DNA from: Kibdelosporangium sp. MJ126-NF4 | Lineage (GTDB): Bacteria; Actinomycetota; Actinomycetes; Mycobacteriales; Pseudonocardiaceae | NCBI RefSeq assembly: GCF_000826545.1 | Contig: NZ_CDME01000002.1 | Location: 620,001 to 684,000, forward strand | Direction of reading: 5' to 3' | DNA length: 64,000 bases | Part shown: piece after piece, positions 28,601 through 37,600 of the stretch | Layout of the letters: the number at the start of each line of letters is the position of its first letter | Numbering within the stretch: position 1 is the stretch's first letter | Notes under the pieces: model-generated | Databases searched by the model: none | What the model was told of the DNA's origin: nothing | Seen by the model: only the letters and a program-made list of their open reading frames with translations | Position numbers and translations under genes: made by a program

Positions 28601-28720
28601 TTCGGCGTAGGTGGTCTCGACGCCCTTGTCCCGTAACGCGATTGCGTCCGGGTCGTCGCGCACCCTCGCCTCGAACAGCGCTGGTATCGAACACTCGGGA
28701 ATCGGGTGTGTTGTGCGCAC
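25616..28720 (-). CDS. NRPS with unusual order: A-PCP-C
   Basis: 1034 residues. A domain about 1-515 ([11 protein letters not shown] near 163; HNHYGSAEMQ; SGKIDVK), PCP about 520-600 with AGGDSVGVLQ, and a terminal condensation domain about 610-1034 (ILPVTPLQQGLLFHS start, YHHAALDGWS near 750). There is no upstream C domain and nothing after the terminal C, so it must load an amino acid and pass it on in trans. Hand-read pocket: D-V-H-L-I-S-H-D-V-K, close to the Pro-type code D-V-Q-L-I-A-H-V-V-K but with an added acidic residue at 330. A cyclic or imino acid carrying a basic group is possible. The terminal C looks like the type that follows D-residues. It diverges from the diaminobutyrate operon across site D. 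Confidence 0.92.
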   Translation of the reverse strand: MRTTHPIPECSIPALFEARVRDDPDAIALRDKGVETTYAELNSRANRLARLLVSRGAGPERVVAVALPRSAELITAFMAVLKAGAVFLPLDLTYPAERNRFLLSDAAPVLLLTATGHPDLSFRDQLIWPGRDEPADLAEHDLTDGNRTSRLLPAHPIYAIYTSGSTGRPKGVLMPGAGLVNLLSWHAATLPTEPGTRTGHLSAIGFDVVMHEILGTLVHGKCLVIPAEQTRRDPIRLVRWLQSERIQQLFLPNVMIESICDAAEAAGVTLDALTDMIQSGEALTLRGSVSRFLRARPGRRIHNHYGSAEMQDVTTWIADAHTAVSPAPIGRALWNTTAYVLDEDLRPVGDNAAGDLYIAGAGLARGYLNRPALTGMVFVPDPFGAAGTRMYRTGDVVRRLPSGDLQYLGRADNQIKVHGFRVETGEIEALLVARTDVAAAVVTARQDRLGLNRLVAYLRPAPGAHPEPWEILAGLADMLPRHMVPAAVVTVDRLPRTPSGKIDVKALPEPVFDVGGAPAETPVEAALVAVYREVLAVPGIGADDGFVRAGGDSVGVLQVVIQAREAGLDITAADVFRFQTPRALAAAASVKPPAEPGPDRRHPLICLPAGQLRLLQSDTPDLEEILPVTPLQQGLLFHSLSAGHTDDAYVEQLTLRLDGRLDREALRDAARALIARHGALRTAFRFDGLPRPLQLVSSAAELPWRETDSTGADTAVPDRRSRFDLTQAPLLRFHLLRLGAERHRLVITYHHAALDGWSLAVVVEELLALYHGDRALPPVSPYRHYLHWLATRDRQAAVNAWKEALDGVIPTNLAAGASESGTRDRVVVELPAATTQRLDEFGREHGLTLNTIVHGLWATLLGEETGARDVVFGTTVSGRAPEIPGVEKMVGTLINTVPVRVNVEPSQALLTVLEHVQDQHSHLSPHQHLALSDTLRLAGTTGLFDTLVVFENQALRPACAPGGDRLRLTGVDVAEDSHYPLSLVVTPGHRLRLAATFQPSLLTSPRVHALITRFGDVLAAVPGQPHRPLADLSR

Positions 28721-28812
28721 GCGGCGGTCACCGTCCAGTTCGGTATGTAGCTCCAGTCTCGTGTGCGTCGGGCCGCCCGAAACGTCGGTGACTGTCCTGA
28801 CAAGGCCGCGTG

Positions 28813-28856
28813 GTCGGGAGATTCCCCGACTGGGGCGACGCCGGGCCGGTCAGCAT
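28813..28856 (+). promoter_or_regulatory. Palindromic regulator site D with conserved promoter block
   Basis: GTCGGGAGATTCCCCGAC (28813-28830), with perfect 6-bp arms GTCGGG/CCCGAC, followed by a block almost identical to that at site C. It ends 73 bp before the preferred start of the ASL-like gene, matching the 75 bp at site C, and lies in the divergent gap to the A-PCP-C gene. Confidence 0.6.
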
Positions 28857-28902
28857 CATCGAACCGCCGGGCAGTCTCATGCTTCGCGATGAGAACGGGG
28901 GA

Positions 28903-30429
28903 ATGCCGTTGACCACCGGAGGTCACCCGCCGACAGCGCTGACCGGGCGGCTGACCGACGGTCCCGGCGACCTGCTTCGCGACGAGGTGCTCGACCCGCA
29001 GTTCCGCTACGAGGCCGAGCACCTGCTGCCCTGGTATGTGGCGATCGAGCAGGTGCTGGTCGCCGAGTACCTGCGGATGGGGCTGGTCACCGGCGAAGAC
29101 GCCGTCGAGCTCGGCTCTGCGCTGGCGTCGGTGACTTCGCGCACGGTCGAGAAGTGGCGCGCCGACAGCATGTCCGACATCGCTTTCGCGCTGGAGCGGT
29201 ACGTCGAGCAGCGGCTGCCCCGTCCGGTGCGGACATGGCACGTGGATCGCAGCCGCAACGATCTGCAGGCGTGTGCGCAGCTGTTGTTCGGGCGCGACCA
29301 GCTGTGCGGCACCGCGTCCACGCTGCTCGAGTTCGGCGCAACCGCGCACCGGTTGGCAGGTGAGTCCGCCGGGATCCCCATGCCCGGGTACACCCACCAC
29401 CAGGCCGCGCAGGTGATCAGCCCCGGCTTTTATTTCGCCGCACTGTCCGACCAGGTGCTACACACCGCGCGCCGGTGGCTGGCGACCTACGACGGAATGG
29501 ACGCGTGCCCGCTCGGCGCTGGTGTGATGGCGGGGCAGGAGCTGCCATGGGATCGCGGCAGGATGGCTCGGTTGCTGGGTTTTCGCACCGTGCAAGCACT
29601 CGCGCTGACCTCGGTGGCGAGCCGCGGTTGGGTCGCCGAGGTGACGGCGGAGCTGGGCCTGCTGGGCACCGCGCTGAGCCGGTTCACCACTGATCTGCTG
29701 ACCTGGGGCGGCAGCGAACACGGGTTCATCGACCTGCCGGACGAGCTCTCCGGTATCTCGTCCGCGATGCCGCAGAAGAAGAATTTTCCCGTGCTGGAAC
29801 GAATTCGGGGCCGTACGGCTCATCTGACCGCGTTTCATCTCGATGTCGTGCTCGGCCAGCGCAACACGCCATACGCGAACTCGGTGGAGGTCTCGAAGGA
29901 AGCGGGTGCGCACTTGCTGGCCGCGTTCACGTCCTGCCGCGGCACACTGCGCCTGTTCACGGCCGTGCTGGCCGGACTGCGGCTGCGCGAGGATCGGATG
30001 GCGGCCGCGTGCGAGCGTGCCTATCTGGGTGGATTCGCGCTGGCGAACAGGCTGACGCTCGAGGAACAGCTGCCGTGGCGGCGTGCCCAGGTGATCTCCG
30101 GTGCGTACATCGTCGCGGCGACCCAGGCGGGGCGCACACCGTCGCAGGTCGACCCCGAGCTGCTCAGGCGGATCGCAGCGGAGCACGGATTTTCGCTGAG
30201 TGACCCGGAAAAGGCGCTCAGGACGGCGTTCGGCGGCGGACTGGGGCAGTTCACCTCGGTTGGCGGTACCGGTCCGGAGTCGGTGCGAGCGGTGCTGGCC
30301 GCGCAGTCCGACGAATACCAACGACTGGGCCGGGAATGGACCGTGCGTCGCGCGAGCGTGACTGTGGGACGCACAGCCGTCTGTGAAGAGCTGGGTGTGG
30401 GGCCACCCGGGCGGACGGGAGAGGCGTGA
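28903..30429 (+). CDS. Argininosuccinate lyase-like enzyme (fumarase superfamily)
   Basis: 508 residues. Superfamily marks: HVDRSRNDLQACAQL, GYTHHQAAQ and the signature SSAMPQKKNFPV near residue 285 (usual form SSxMPxKxNP). In pacidamycin- and friulimicin-type clusters an ASL-like lyase, a threonine kinase and a cysteine-synthase-like enzyme are proposed (from memory) to make 2,3-diaminobutyrate: kinase activates Thr, the PLP enzyme adds aspartate at C3, the lyase releases fumarate. All three are present here in sequence, which is the main reason for this functional call. ATG 28903 is chosen since it matches the palindrome-to-start spacing at site C; ATG 28879 and GTG 28810 are in frame upstream. 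The stop overlaps the kinase start (GTGA). Confidence 0.88.
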   Translation: MPLTTGGHPPTALTGRLTDGPGDLLRDEVLDPQFRYEAEHLLPWYVAIEQVLVAEYLRMGLVTGEDAVELGSALASVTSRTVEKWRADSMSDIAFALERYVEQRLPRPVRTWHVDRSRNDLQACAQLLFGRDQLCGTASTLLEFGATAHRLAGESAGIPMPGYTHHQAAQVISPGFYFAALSDQVLHTARRWLATYDGMDACPLGAGVMAGQELPWDRGRMARLLGFRTVQALALTSVASRGWVAEVTAELGLLGTALSRFTTDLLTWGGSEHGFIDLPDELSGISSAMPQKKNFPVLERIRGRTAHLTAFHLDVVLGQRNTPYANSVEVSKEAGAHLLAAFTSCRGTLRLFTAVLAGLRLREDRMAAACERAYLGGFALANRLTLEEQLPWRRAQVISGAYIVAATQAGRTPSQVDPELLRRIAAEHGFSLSDPEKALRTAFGGGLGQFTSVGGTGPESVRAVLAAQSDEYQRLGREWTVRRASVTVGRTAVCEELGVGPPGRTGEA

Positions 30430-31370
30430 GCAGCCACATGATCCACGAGCCGACACGGGCCGAACCGGCGCGGGAACGGGACGGCCCGGCCGGGACAGGG
30501 CGGGCATTCGGGTCCTTCGGGGAACTCGTGCAAGGGGTGCTGCCGGATGGCGATCGGCATTTCCTGGTCACCCTGCCGATCGACTGCTGGACGACCGCGC
30601 GGTTCCGGTACCTGCCGGACGAGCCCGACATCCAGGTCTGGCCCCCGGCCAAGCGGAAGTCGCGTCGGCTGGCCCGGCTCGCGCTGGACGCCGCCGGCAG
30701 GCGCGGCGGGGGCGAGCTCGAAGTGATCAGCGGCCTGCCCGAGGGCAAGGGGATGGCGAGTTCCTCAGCCGACCTGGTCGCCACGGCGCGAGCGGTCGCC
30801 ACGGCGCTGGACATGTCGTTCGGAGAGCCCGCTGTCGAAGCACTGCTGCGGCGCATCGAACCGTCGGACGGCGTGATGTACGACGGTGTCGTCGCCTTCT
30901 ACCACCGTGAGGTCCGCCTGCACAGCAGGCTCGGTGTGCTCCCGCCGGTCGTGATCATCGGCCATGACGAGGGCGGCCAGGTCGACACGATCAAGCACAA
31001 CCGGATCCCGCGGCGGTTCAGCGCCGAGGACAAGCGGGAACACAGGAAGCTGCTGGCGGCAGTCGGTGACGCGGTCGGTGCGGGCGAGCTCGCGGAGGTC
31101 GGCCGGGCCGCCACCCGGAGCACGACACTGAACGCGCGGCTGCGGCCGCCCGGGTATCTCGAGCTGCTCCGGCGTACCTGCGCCGACATCGACGGACTCG
31201 GCCTGGTGCTCGCGCACAGCGGGACGATGCTCGGGATCCTCCTGGACGGTGGCGACCCGGAACTGGCGAGCAAGACCGAACACGTCCGGTCGGCGTGCGC
31301 GCCACTCGGTGGCGACGTCAGCGTCCACCGTTCGCTGCCACACCGATCTGGCCAAGACACGGGGGGTTGA
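30426..31370 (+). CDS. GHMP-family kinase, L-threonine kinase-like (PduX type)
   Basis: 314 residues. N-terminal SFGELVQGVLPDG and the phosphate-binding GHMP motif LPEGKGMASSSADL near 104-117; a late glycine-rich stretch LAHSGTMLGILLDGG completes the fold. It resembles kinases that phosphorylate the hydroxyl of L-threonine. In this context it would make O-phospho-threonine (or O-phospho-serine) as the activated substrate for beta-replacement by the next gene's PLP domain. GTG 30426 overlaps the upstream stop; ATG 30438 is an alternative. Confidence 0.88.
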   Translation: MSSHMIHEPTRAEPARERDGPAGTGRAFGSFGELVQGVLPDGDRHFLVTLPIDCWTTARFRYLPDEPDIQVWPPAKRKSRRLARLALDAAGRRGGGELEVISGLPEGKGMASSSADLVATARAVATALDMSFGEPAVEALLRRIEPSDGVMYDGVVAFYHREVRLHSRLGVLPPVVIIGHDEGGQVDTIKHNRIPRRFSAEDKREHRKLLAAVGDAVGAGELAEVGRAATRSTTLNARLRPPGYLELLRRTCADIDGLGLVLAHSGTMLGILLDGGDPELASKTEHVRSACAPLGGDVSVHRSLPHRSGQDTGG

Positions 31371-31371
31371 G

Positions 31372-33645
31372 GTGCGCTTCAAGTCCATCAGGGACGTCAT
31401 CGGGCGAACGCCACTGGTGCGTCTGCGCTTCGACAGCTTCCCCGGGGTGCGCGTCTACGCGAAGCTGGAGATGCAGAACCTGTTCGGGATGAAGGACAGG
31501 GTGGCGCTCAACGTCATCACTCAGGCGAAACGGACCGGGGCGCTGAGCGACGCGGCCCCGATCGTGGAGAGCTCGTCGGGGACGATGGCGCTGGGTGTCG
31601 CGCTCGTGGGCAGGTCGCTCGGGCATCCCGTGCACATCGTCACCGACCCCAGGATCGACCGCGTCACCATGGCCAAACTGCGCGCGCTCGGCTGCGTGGT
31701 GCACGTCGTGCTCGAGATGTCCGGACAGGGCTGGCAGGGCGCCAGGCTGGAGCGGCTGGAGGCCTTGCTGCGCGACCTCCCCGGCGCGTTCTGGCCACAG
31801 CAGTACAGCAACCCGGACAACCCCGGCGCCTACGGCGCGCTGGCCGAGGAACTGCTTACCGACCTCGGGCATGTCGACGTGCTCGTCGGATCGGTGGGCA
31901 GCGGCGGCTCGCTGTGTGGGTCATCCAGGGTGCTGCGCGAGTCGATCCCCGGTGTCCGGGTGGTCGGCGTGGACTGTGTCGGCAGTGCCCTGTTCGGCCA
32001 GCCGGACGTGCCGCAGCGGCTGCAGAGCGGTCTCGGCAACAGCCTGCGGCCGGCCAATCTCGATCGCAGGCTCATCGACGAGGTCCACTGGCTCAACGAT
32101 CACGAGGCGTTCGCCGCGACTCGCGCGCTCGCGGCGGAGCAGCAGATTTTCGCGGGCAACACCGCGGGTTCGGTGTACCGCGTGCTCAGCGACCTGGTCG
32201 CGCGTGCGCGCCCTGGCGACCGCATCGTGGGGATCTTCCCCGACAGGGGTGATCGGTACACCGACACCGTGTACAGCGACGAACACTGGGCCGAGCACGA
32301 ACTGTCCAGCATGGCGTCCTCGCCGAGTGCGGCCACGGTCGGCTACGGCACGGTGGTCCACACCTGGTCGAAGTCGCTGACCAACGACCTGGTCCACGAT
32401 CAGCCGCACTTGCTGTTCATCGAGTCCAACACCACGGGCACCGGGATGCTGGCCCTACGCATGGCACGCCGGCTGGGGGTGCGCGCGGTACTGATGACCA
32501 GTGCTCCCGCTCGCTACCCGGGTCTCGGTGAAATGGAGTGCGAGGTGCTGGTGTGCGACACCAATTCGCGGTCGGCGTTGAGAACGGCCGTTCACCAGCG
32601 CTTCCGGCGCGAGGAGATCACGGGCGTCACGACAACCAGTGATTTCTACGTACCAGCCGTCGCGGAACTCAATGAGTGGCTCGGGTTGCCGGGCAACACC
32701 GCCGAGGCGACGAGAACATGCCGGAACAAGGCGGAACTGCGCACCGCACTGGCCGGAGCCGGGGCGCACCAGCCCCGGTTCGCCGTGGTGCCGGATCCCG
32801 CGGACGTCGCCGCTGCCGTGGCGCGGGTCGGCCTTCCCTGCGTGGTCAAACCTGTCGACGACTCCGGCTCGAACGACGTGCTGCTGTGCTCCACGCGGGA
32901 GGCGGCTGTCGAGCACGCGGCCAGGACACTCGCCACACGGGTGAACGTGCGCGGCATGGCGACGGCCGGCCTTGTGTTGGTCGAGGAGTATCTCGATCAG
33001 CCCGAGTTCAGTGTCGAGATGTTCAGCTGGCGTGGCGAGCCGGTGTGGGCGGGCATCACCGCGAAGTCCGTCACCGGGCTGCCGTACTTCGTGGAGAGCA
33101 GGCATGTGTTCCCAGCCGTGATCGAACCCGCTGTCGCCGACGAGCTGCTGCGGACCGCGCGGCGCGCGGTCGCCGCGACCGGGGTGCGCACCGGCCCGAC
33201 ACACACGGAGATCAAGCTGACCCCGTCCGGCCCGGCGATCGTCGAGATCAACCCGCGCCTGGCCGGTGGCATGATTCCGGAACTGATCAGATACGCGACC
33301 GGGATCGACCTGCTGGAGCAGCAGCTGAGGGCCGCCACCGGATCGAGTCCTGAGTTCACGCCGAATTCGGCGGGGTACGCGGGCATCCAGTTCCTGCTGG
33401 CACCCGCGGCGGGCACGCTGCACGCGATCGACGGTGTCGCACGCGCCGAACGAATCCCCGGCGTGGAGCGCGTCACGGTGACCGCGATCGCGGGCAGCGA
33501 GGTCCGGGTTCCCCGCAACGCCTACGATCGGCTTGGGTACGTCATCGCGAGGCACGATCGTCCCGGCGGGGTGGAGCCGGTGCTGGACCGTGCTGCCGCC
33601 GAACTCGACATCGTGATCGAGGCGAGCCCGGTGCCGGTCCGATGA
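31372..33645 (+). CDS. Fusion: cysteine-synthase-like PLP enzyme + ATP-grasp ligase
   Basis: 757 residues in one uninterrupted frame. Residues about 1-310 are a type II PLP enzyme of the cysteine synthase/SbnA group: lysine in LFGMKDRVALN (near 40), ESSSGTMALGVAL, VGSVGSGGSLCG. Residues about 340-757 form a complete ATP-grasp ligase: PCVVKPVDDSGSNDVLL, VLVEEYLDQPEFSVEMF, and Mg-binding AIVEINPRLAGGMIPEL. The PLP half fits beta-replacement on O-phospho-threonine/serine; the ligase half could join the resulting diamino acid to another carboxylate. The GTG start follows GGGGGG and sits 1 bp after the kinase stop; its own stop overlaps the threonine aldolase start. I do not recall this fusion from the characterised diaminobutyrate pathways. 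Confidence 0.88.
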   Translation: MRFKSIRDVIGRTPLVRLRFDSFPGVRVYAKLEMQNLFGMKDRVALNVITQAKRTGALSDAAPIVESSSGTMALGVALVGRSLGHPVHIVTDPRIDRVTMAKLRALGCVVHVVLEMSGQGWQGARLERLEALLRDLPGAFWPQQYSNPDNPGAYGALAEELLTDLGHVDVLVGSVGSGGSLCGSSRVLRESIPGVRVVGVDCVGSALFGQPDVPQRLQSGLGNSLRPANLDRRLIDEVHWLNDHEAFAATRALAAEQQIFAGNTAGSVYRVLSDLVARARPGDRIVGIFPDRGDRYTDTVYSDEHWAEHELSSMASSPSAATVGYGTVVHTWSKSLTNDLVHDQPHLLFIESNTTGTGMLALRMARRLGVRAVLMTSAPARYPGLGEMECEVLVCDTNSRSALRTAVHQRFRREEITGVTTTSDFYVPAVAELNEWLGLPGNTAEATRTCRNKAELRTALAGAGAHQPRFAVVPDPADVAAAVARVGLPCVVKPVDDSGSNDVLLCSTREAAVEHAARTLATRVNVRGMATAGLVLVEEYLDQPEFSVEMFSWRGEPVWAGITAKSVTGLPYFVESRHVFPAVIEPAVADELLRTARRAVAATGVRTGPTHTEIKLTPSGPAIVEINPRLAGGMIPELIRYATGIDLLEQQLRAATGSSPEFTPNSAGYAGIQFLLAPAAGTLHAIDGVARAERIPGVERVTVTAIAGSEVRVPRNAYDRLGYVIARHDRPGGVEPVLDRAAAELDIVIEASPVPVR

Positions 33646-34685
33646 TCGAACTGCGGAGCGACACGTTCACCCTGCCTACCTCGTCGATGCTGCGTGCCAT
33701 GGGTACGGCCGAACTCGGCGACGATGTCTACGGTGAGGACCCCACTGTCCGGAAGCTGGAGGAACGGGCTGCCGAGCTGCTCGGCAAACAGGCGGCCTGC
33801 CTCATGCCGTCGGGGACCATGGCAAATCTGGCGTCCATCATGGCTCACTGCCCGCGGGGCACGAAGGTGCTCGTCGGCGCCGAGAGCGATATCTATCTCT
33901 ACGAAGCGGCAGGTGCCGCGGTGTGCGGCGGTGTGGGTTATGAGCCGCTGCCCAACCAGCCGGACGGCCGCATCCTGCTCGCCGACCTGGCGGCCGGCTT
34001 CCCGCCCGACCCGCAGGACCCGCAGTTCGCGTGGCCTGCCTTGATCTGCCTGGAGAACACCCAGAACCGGTGCGGCGGAGCGGTGCTACCGCTTGACTAT
34101 CTCGACGAGGTCCGCCGGTTCGCGGACGAGCGCGGCGTCCCCGTGCACCTCGACGGTGCCCGGATCTTCAACGCGGCGGTCGCGCTCGGGATTCCAGCGA
34201 GCCGGATCGCCGAATCCGCCGATTCGGTCCAGTTCTGCCTGTCGAAGGGACTGGGCGCGCCGGTCGGCTCGATAGCCGCTGGCGCGGCCGCCTTCATCGG
34301 CTCGGTCCGGCGTATCCGCAAGCTGCTCGGCGGCGGGATGCGGCAGGCCGGTGTGATCGCGGCCGCCGGCCTGGTGGCGCTGGGCGAGACCAGCAGGCTC
34401 GCGGAGGACCACGCGAACGCGCGGTCACTGGCCGACGGGCTCGCTCGGATTCCCGGGGTGGAGATCGATCCAGCGACCGTGCGGACGAACATCGTGCTGT
34501 TCCGTGTCACCGATCCGCGGTTCACCCCGCAGTCCTTTATAGACAGTGCGTGGTCGCGGGGCGTCGCGCTCACCGAGTTCGGGCACGGCAGGCTGCGCGC
34601 GGTCACCCATTCGGGAGTCAGTCGGCAGGACATCCCGACCGCCGTGACCGTTGTCCGCGACCTGATCGACGGGGGACCCCGATGA
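33642..34685 (+). CDS. Threonine aldolase family PLP enzyme
   Basis: 347 residues, normal size. Marks: IELRSDTFTLPT at the N-terminus (family form LRSDTVTxPT), GDDVYGEDPTV, LMPSGTMANLAS, HLDGARIFNAAV and the PLP lysine in FCLSKGLGAPVGS near 200. These enzymes interconvert glycine plus aldehyde with beta-hydroxy amino acids. In this cluster it could make threonine or allo-threonine for the diaminobutyrate route, or a different beta-hydroxy amino acid. Both ends overlap neighbours by 4 bp (ATGA), placing it firmly in the operon. Confidence 0.92.
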   Translation: MIELRSDTFTLPTSSMLRAMGTAELGDDVYGEDPTVRKLEERAAELLGKQAACLMPSGTMANLASIMAHCPRGTKVLVGAESDIYLYEAAGAAVCGGVGYEPLPNQPDGRILLADLAAGFPPDPQDPQFAWPALICLENTQNRCGGAVLPLDYLDEVRRFADERGVPVHLDGARIFNAAVALGIPASRIAESADSVQFCLSKGLGAPVGSIAAGAAAFIGSVRRIRKLLGGGMRQAGVIAAAGLVALGETSRLAEDHANARSLADGLARIPGVEIDPATVRTNIVLFRVTDPRFTPQSFIDSAWSRGVALTEFGHGRLRAVTHSGVSRQDIPTAVTVVRDLIDGGPR

Positions 34686-37600
34686 AGCCACTCTCAGCAG
34701 GCCAGCATCGCCTTGTGCAGCGGCTGCTGGACGAACAGGGGATCGGGCAGCGTGCCGATGCGATCCCGCGGCGCCCTGATCCTGGTGCGCCGGGCCCGCT
34801 GTCGTGGGCGCAGCAACGGCTTTACTTCTTCGACCAGGTCGATCGCGGCAGCGCGCTGTACGTCGTGGCTGGGATGCTGCGAATGCGTGGCGAGGTCGAC
34901 CTGGCGATCCTGCGTGAGTCGGTCGAGTTTCTGGTCGGGCGCCACGAAGCTCTCAGAACCGGCTTCGAGGTCGGTACGGATGGAAACCCGGTTCAGGTCG
35001 TGTATCCGCCGGACGCGGTGCGGGTGGAACTGCCACTTCACGAGTGCGACGAAGCCGAGCTGCCGGACCGCGTTCGCGAAATCTGCAGCCAGCCCATCGA
35101 CCTGCGGGACAGGTCGTTGCTGCGGCCGGTTCTGTTCAGGCTCGGCGATCACGCATGGGCGCTCTTGCTGTGCGTGCACCACATCGTCGTGGACGGCTGG
35201 TCGATGGAGATCCTCGCCGAGGAGCTGGGCACCGTCTATTCCGCATTGCGTGGTGGTGGTCGGCCGCGCCTGGCGCCGCCGCCGACCACCTACCTGGACT
35301 TCGCGCTGTGGCAACGGGAAGGCGCGCCCGCGGCCGCGGCAGCGGAGCAGCTGAGGTACTGGCAGGCGAAGCTGGCCGGGCTGACTCCGCTTGAGCTGCT
35401 TGGCGATGAGGTGCCTGCGGGCACCCCGCCCTTCGCCGGTGCTTCGTTGCCGATGGAGCTGGCCGCCGGCCTGGTGTCGCGCGTGCGCGCCGCAGCGCGG
35501 GCCGAGGACGCGACGTTGTTCATGGCGCTGGTGGCGGCCTGGTCGGTGGTGCTCGCACGCTGGACGGGCGATCGCGAGCGGTCCGATGTCGTGCTGGGCG
35601 CCGCGGTAGCGGGCCGGACCAGGCCCGAGCTGGAGGGGGTGGTCGGGTTCTTCGTGAACACCCTGCCACTGCGGGTGGACGTGAGTGGCGAACCGACTTT
35701 CCGCGAGCTGCTGCGCCGGGCACGAGAGGTGTGCCTGGCCGCGTACGCGCACCAGGACGTTCCGTTCGAGCAGATCGTGCGTGATATCCAACCGGAGCGT
35801 GATGTCACCGGTCGTTCGCCGATCGTGCGGCACATGCTGGTGCTGCACAACACCCCTCGGGCGGCAATGCGGCTGCCCGGCCTTGATGTGACCGTTGAGG
35901 CGGCGCACACCGGTTCGGCGAAGTTCGACATGGAGATCGAACTGACGCCCGCGGCGGACGGTGGACTCTCGGGATTCATGGAGTACGCGACAGCCCGCTT
36001 CACGCGGGCGGCCGCGAGCCGCATGGTCGGCGCACTCGGTGAGCTCCTTGAGGCCGTCGCGGTTGACATGGACATCCCGGTGTGGGACTTGCCGGTCATG
36101 GCGGCGGACGACCGAGCCGTCGTCCAGGCGTTCAGCACGGCCGTGCCTGCTCCGACGGGCGAGCACGCCGATGTCGTGGCCTGGTTCGAGTCCGTTGTAG
36201 ATCGTTCACCTGATGAGGTGGCGGTGGTGACCGACGGGACCGTGGAAGCGGTGACGTACGCGGAGCTGGACGCGCGGGCGAACCGGCTCGCCGGTTGGCT
36301 GCGCGACGGTGGCGCCGGGCACGAAACCCGGGTCGGGGTGTGCCTGCGGCGCGGGGCCGACCTGCTGGTTGCGGTGCTCGGTGTGCTCAAGGCGGGTGCC
36401 GCCTTCCTGCCGCTCGATCCCGGTTATCCCGCGGGCCGGTTGCGCGGCATCCTTGAAGATGGTGCCGCGGCACTGGTTTTGACCGACAGCTCGTCCGCCG
36501 AGAGCCTGGCGGGCCAATCCCCGGTGGTACCGCTGGACGAACTGTGGCCGCGGCTCGCCGCCCGGTCGGCAGATCGCCCGGGTGTGCGTCCTTTCGGGTC
36601 GGGCGCGGCCTACGTGGTATTCACGTCGGGATCGACAGGCCGGCCGAAGGGCGCGGTGAACACCCACGACGCCCTCGTGAACCGGCTGCGTTGGGCGCGG
36701 GACCGGTTCGGCATCGGCCCGTCGGACGTGGTGGTGCACAAGACACCGCTCGGGTTCGACGTCGCGGTGTGGGAGTTGCTGCTGCCGCTCGCCACCGGTG
36801 CGCGGCTGGTGCTGGCGAAGCCGGGTGCGCACGGGGATCCGGACTACCTGTGGCGGCTGTTCCAGTCGCACGGGGTGACCATGACGCACTTCGTGCCTTC
36901 GATGCTTCGGGCGTTTCTCGACGCCGGTCCGGTCGCCGTCCCGCGGCTGCGCCGCGTGATCAGCAGCGGTGAGGAACTGACGCCCCGGCTGGCGTCGGAT
37001 TTCCGCGACAGACTTCCGGACGTCGAGCTGCACAACCTGTACGGGCCCGCCGAGGCGGCCATCGACGTCACCGCGGCCCGGGTCAGCACGCCGATCCAGG
37101 CGCGGATCCCCATCGGACCTCCGGTCCCCGGTGTCGAGCTGCACGTGCTCGACCACCGGATGCGGGCCGTTCCAGTCGGCGTTCCCGGCGAACTGTTCAT
37201 CGGCGGGGTGCAGGTGGCGCGTGGCTACGTCGGCCGCCCGGGGATGACCGCGCAGCGGTTCGTCGCGAACCCGTTCGAACCCGGCCAGCGGGTGTACGCG
37301 ACCGGGGACCGAGTGCGGTGGCGACCGGACGGGGCACTGGAGTTCCTGGGGCGCCTTGACCAGCAGGTGAAGATCAGGGGCCAGCGGGTCGAACCGGGGG
37401 AGGCCGAGGTCCTGCTGCGAGCGCATCCGCGGGTCGCCGACGCGTTGGTGCTGGCCGACCGCGATCTCGACGGTGAGGTGCAGCTGATCGCCTACGTGAA
37501 GCCGGTCCTGGGCAGCGTCGCCGGGGCGGGCGAGCACGTCTCCCGGTGGACGGCCGTGTTCGACGAGAACTACACGGATCCCGGCCAGGAGACGGAGGCC

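Noticed and set aside
28810..28902. GTG 28810 start for the ASL-like gene
   Set aside because: It would put the regulator palindrome within the coding region; similarity to the family begins only after 28903 and spacing at site C supports the later start.
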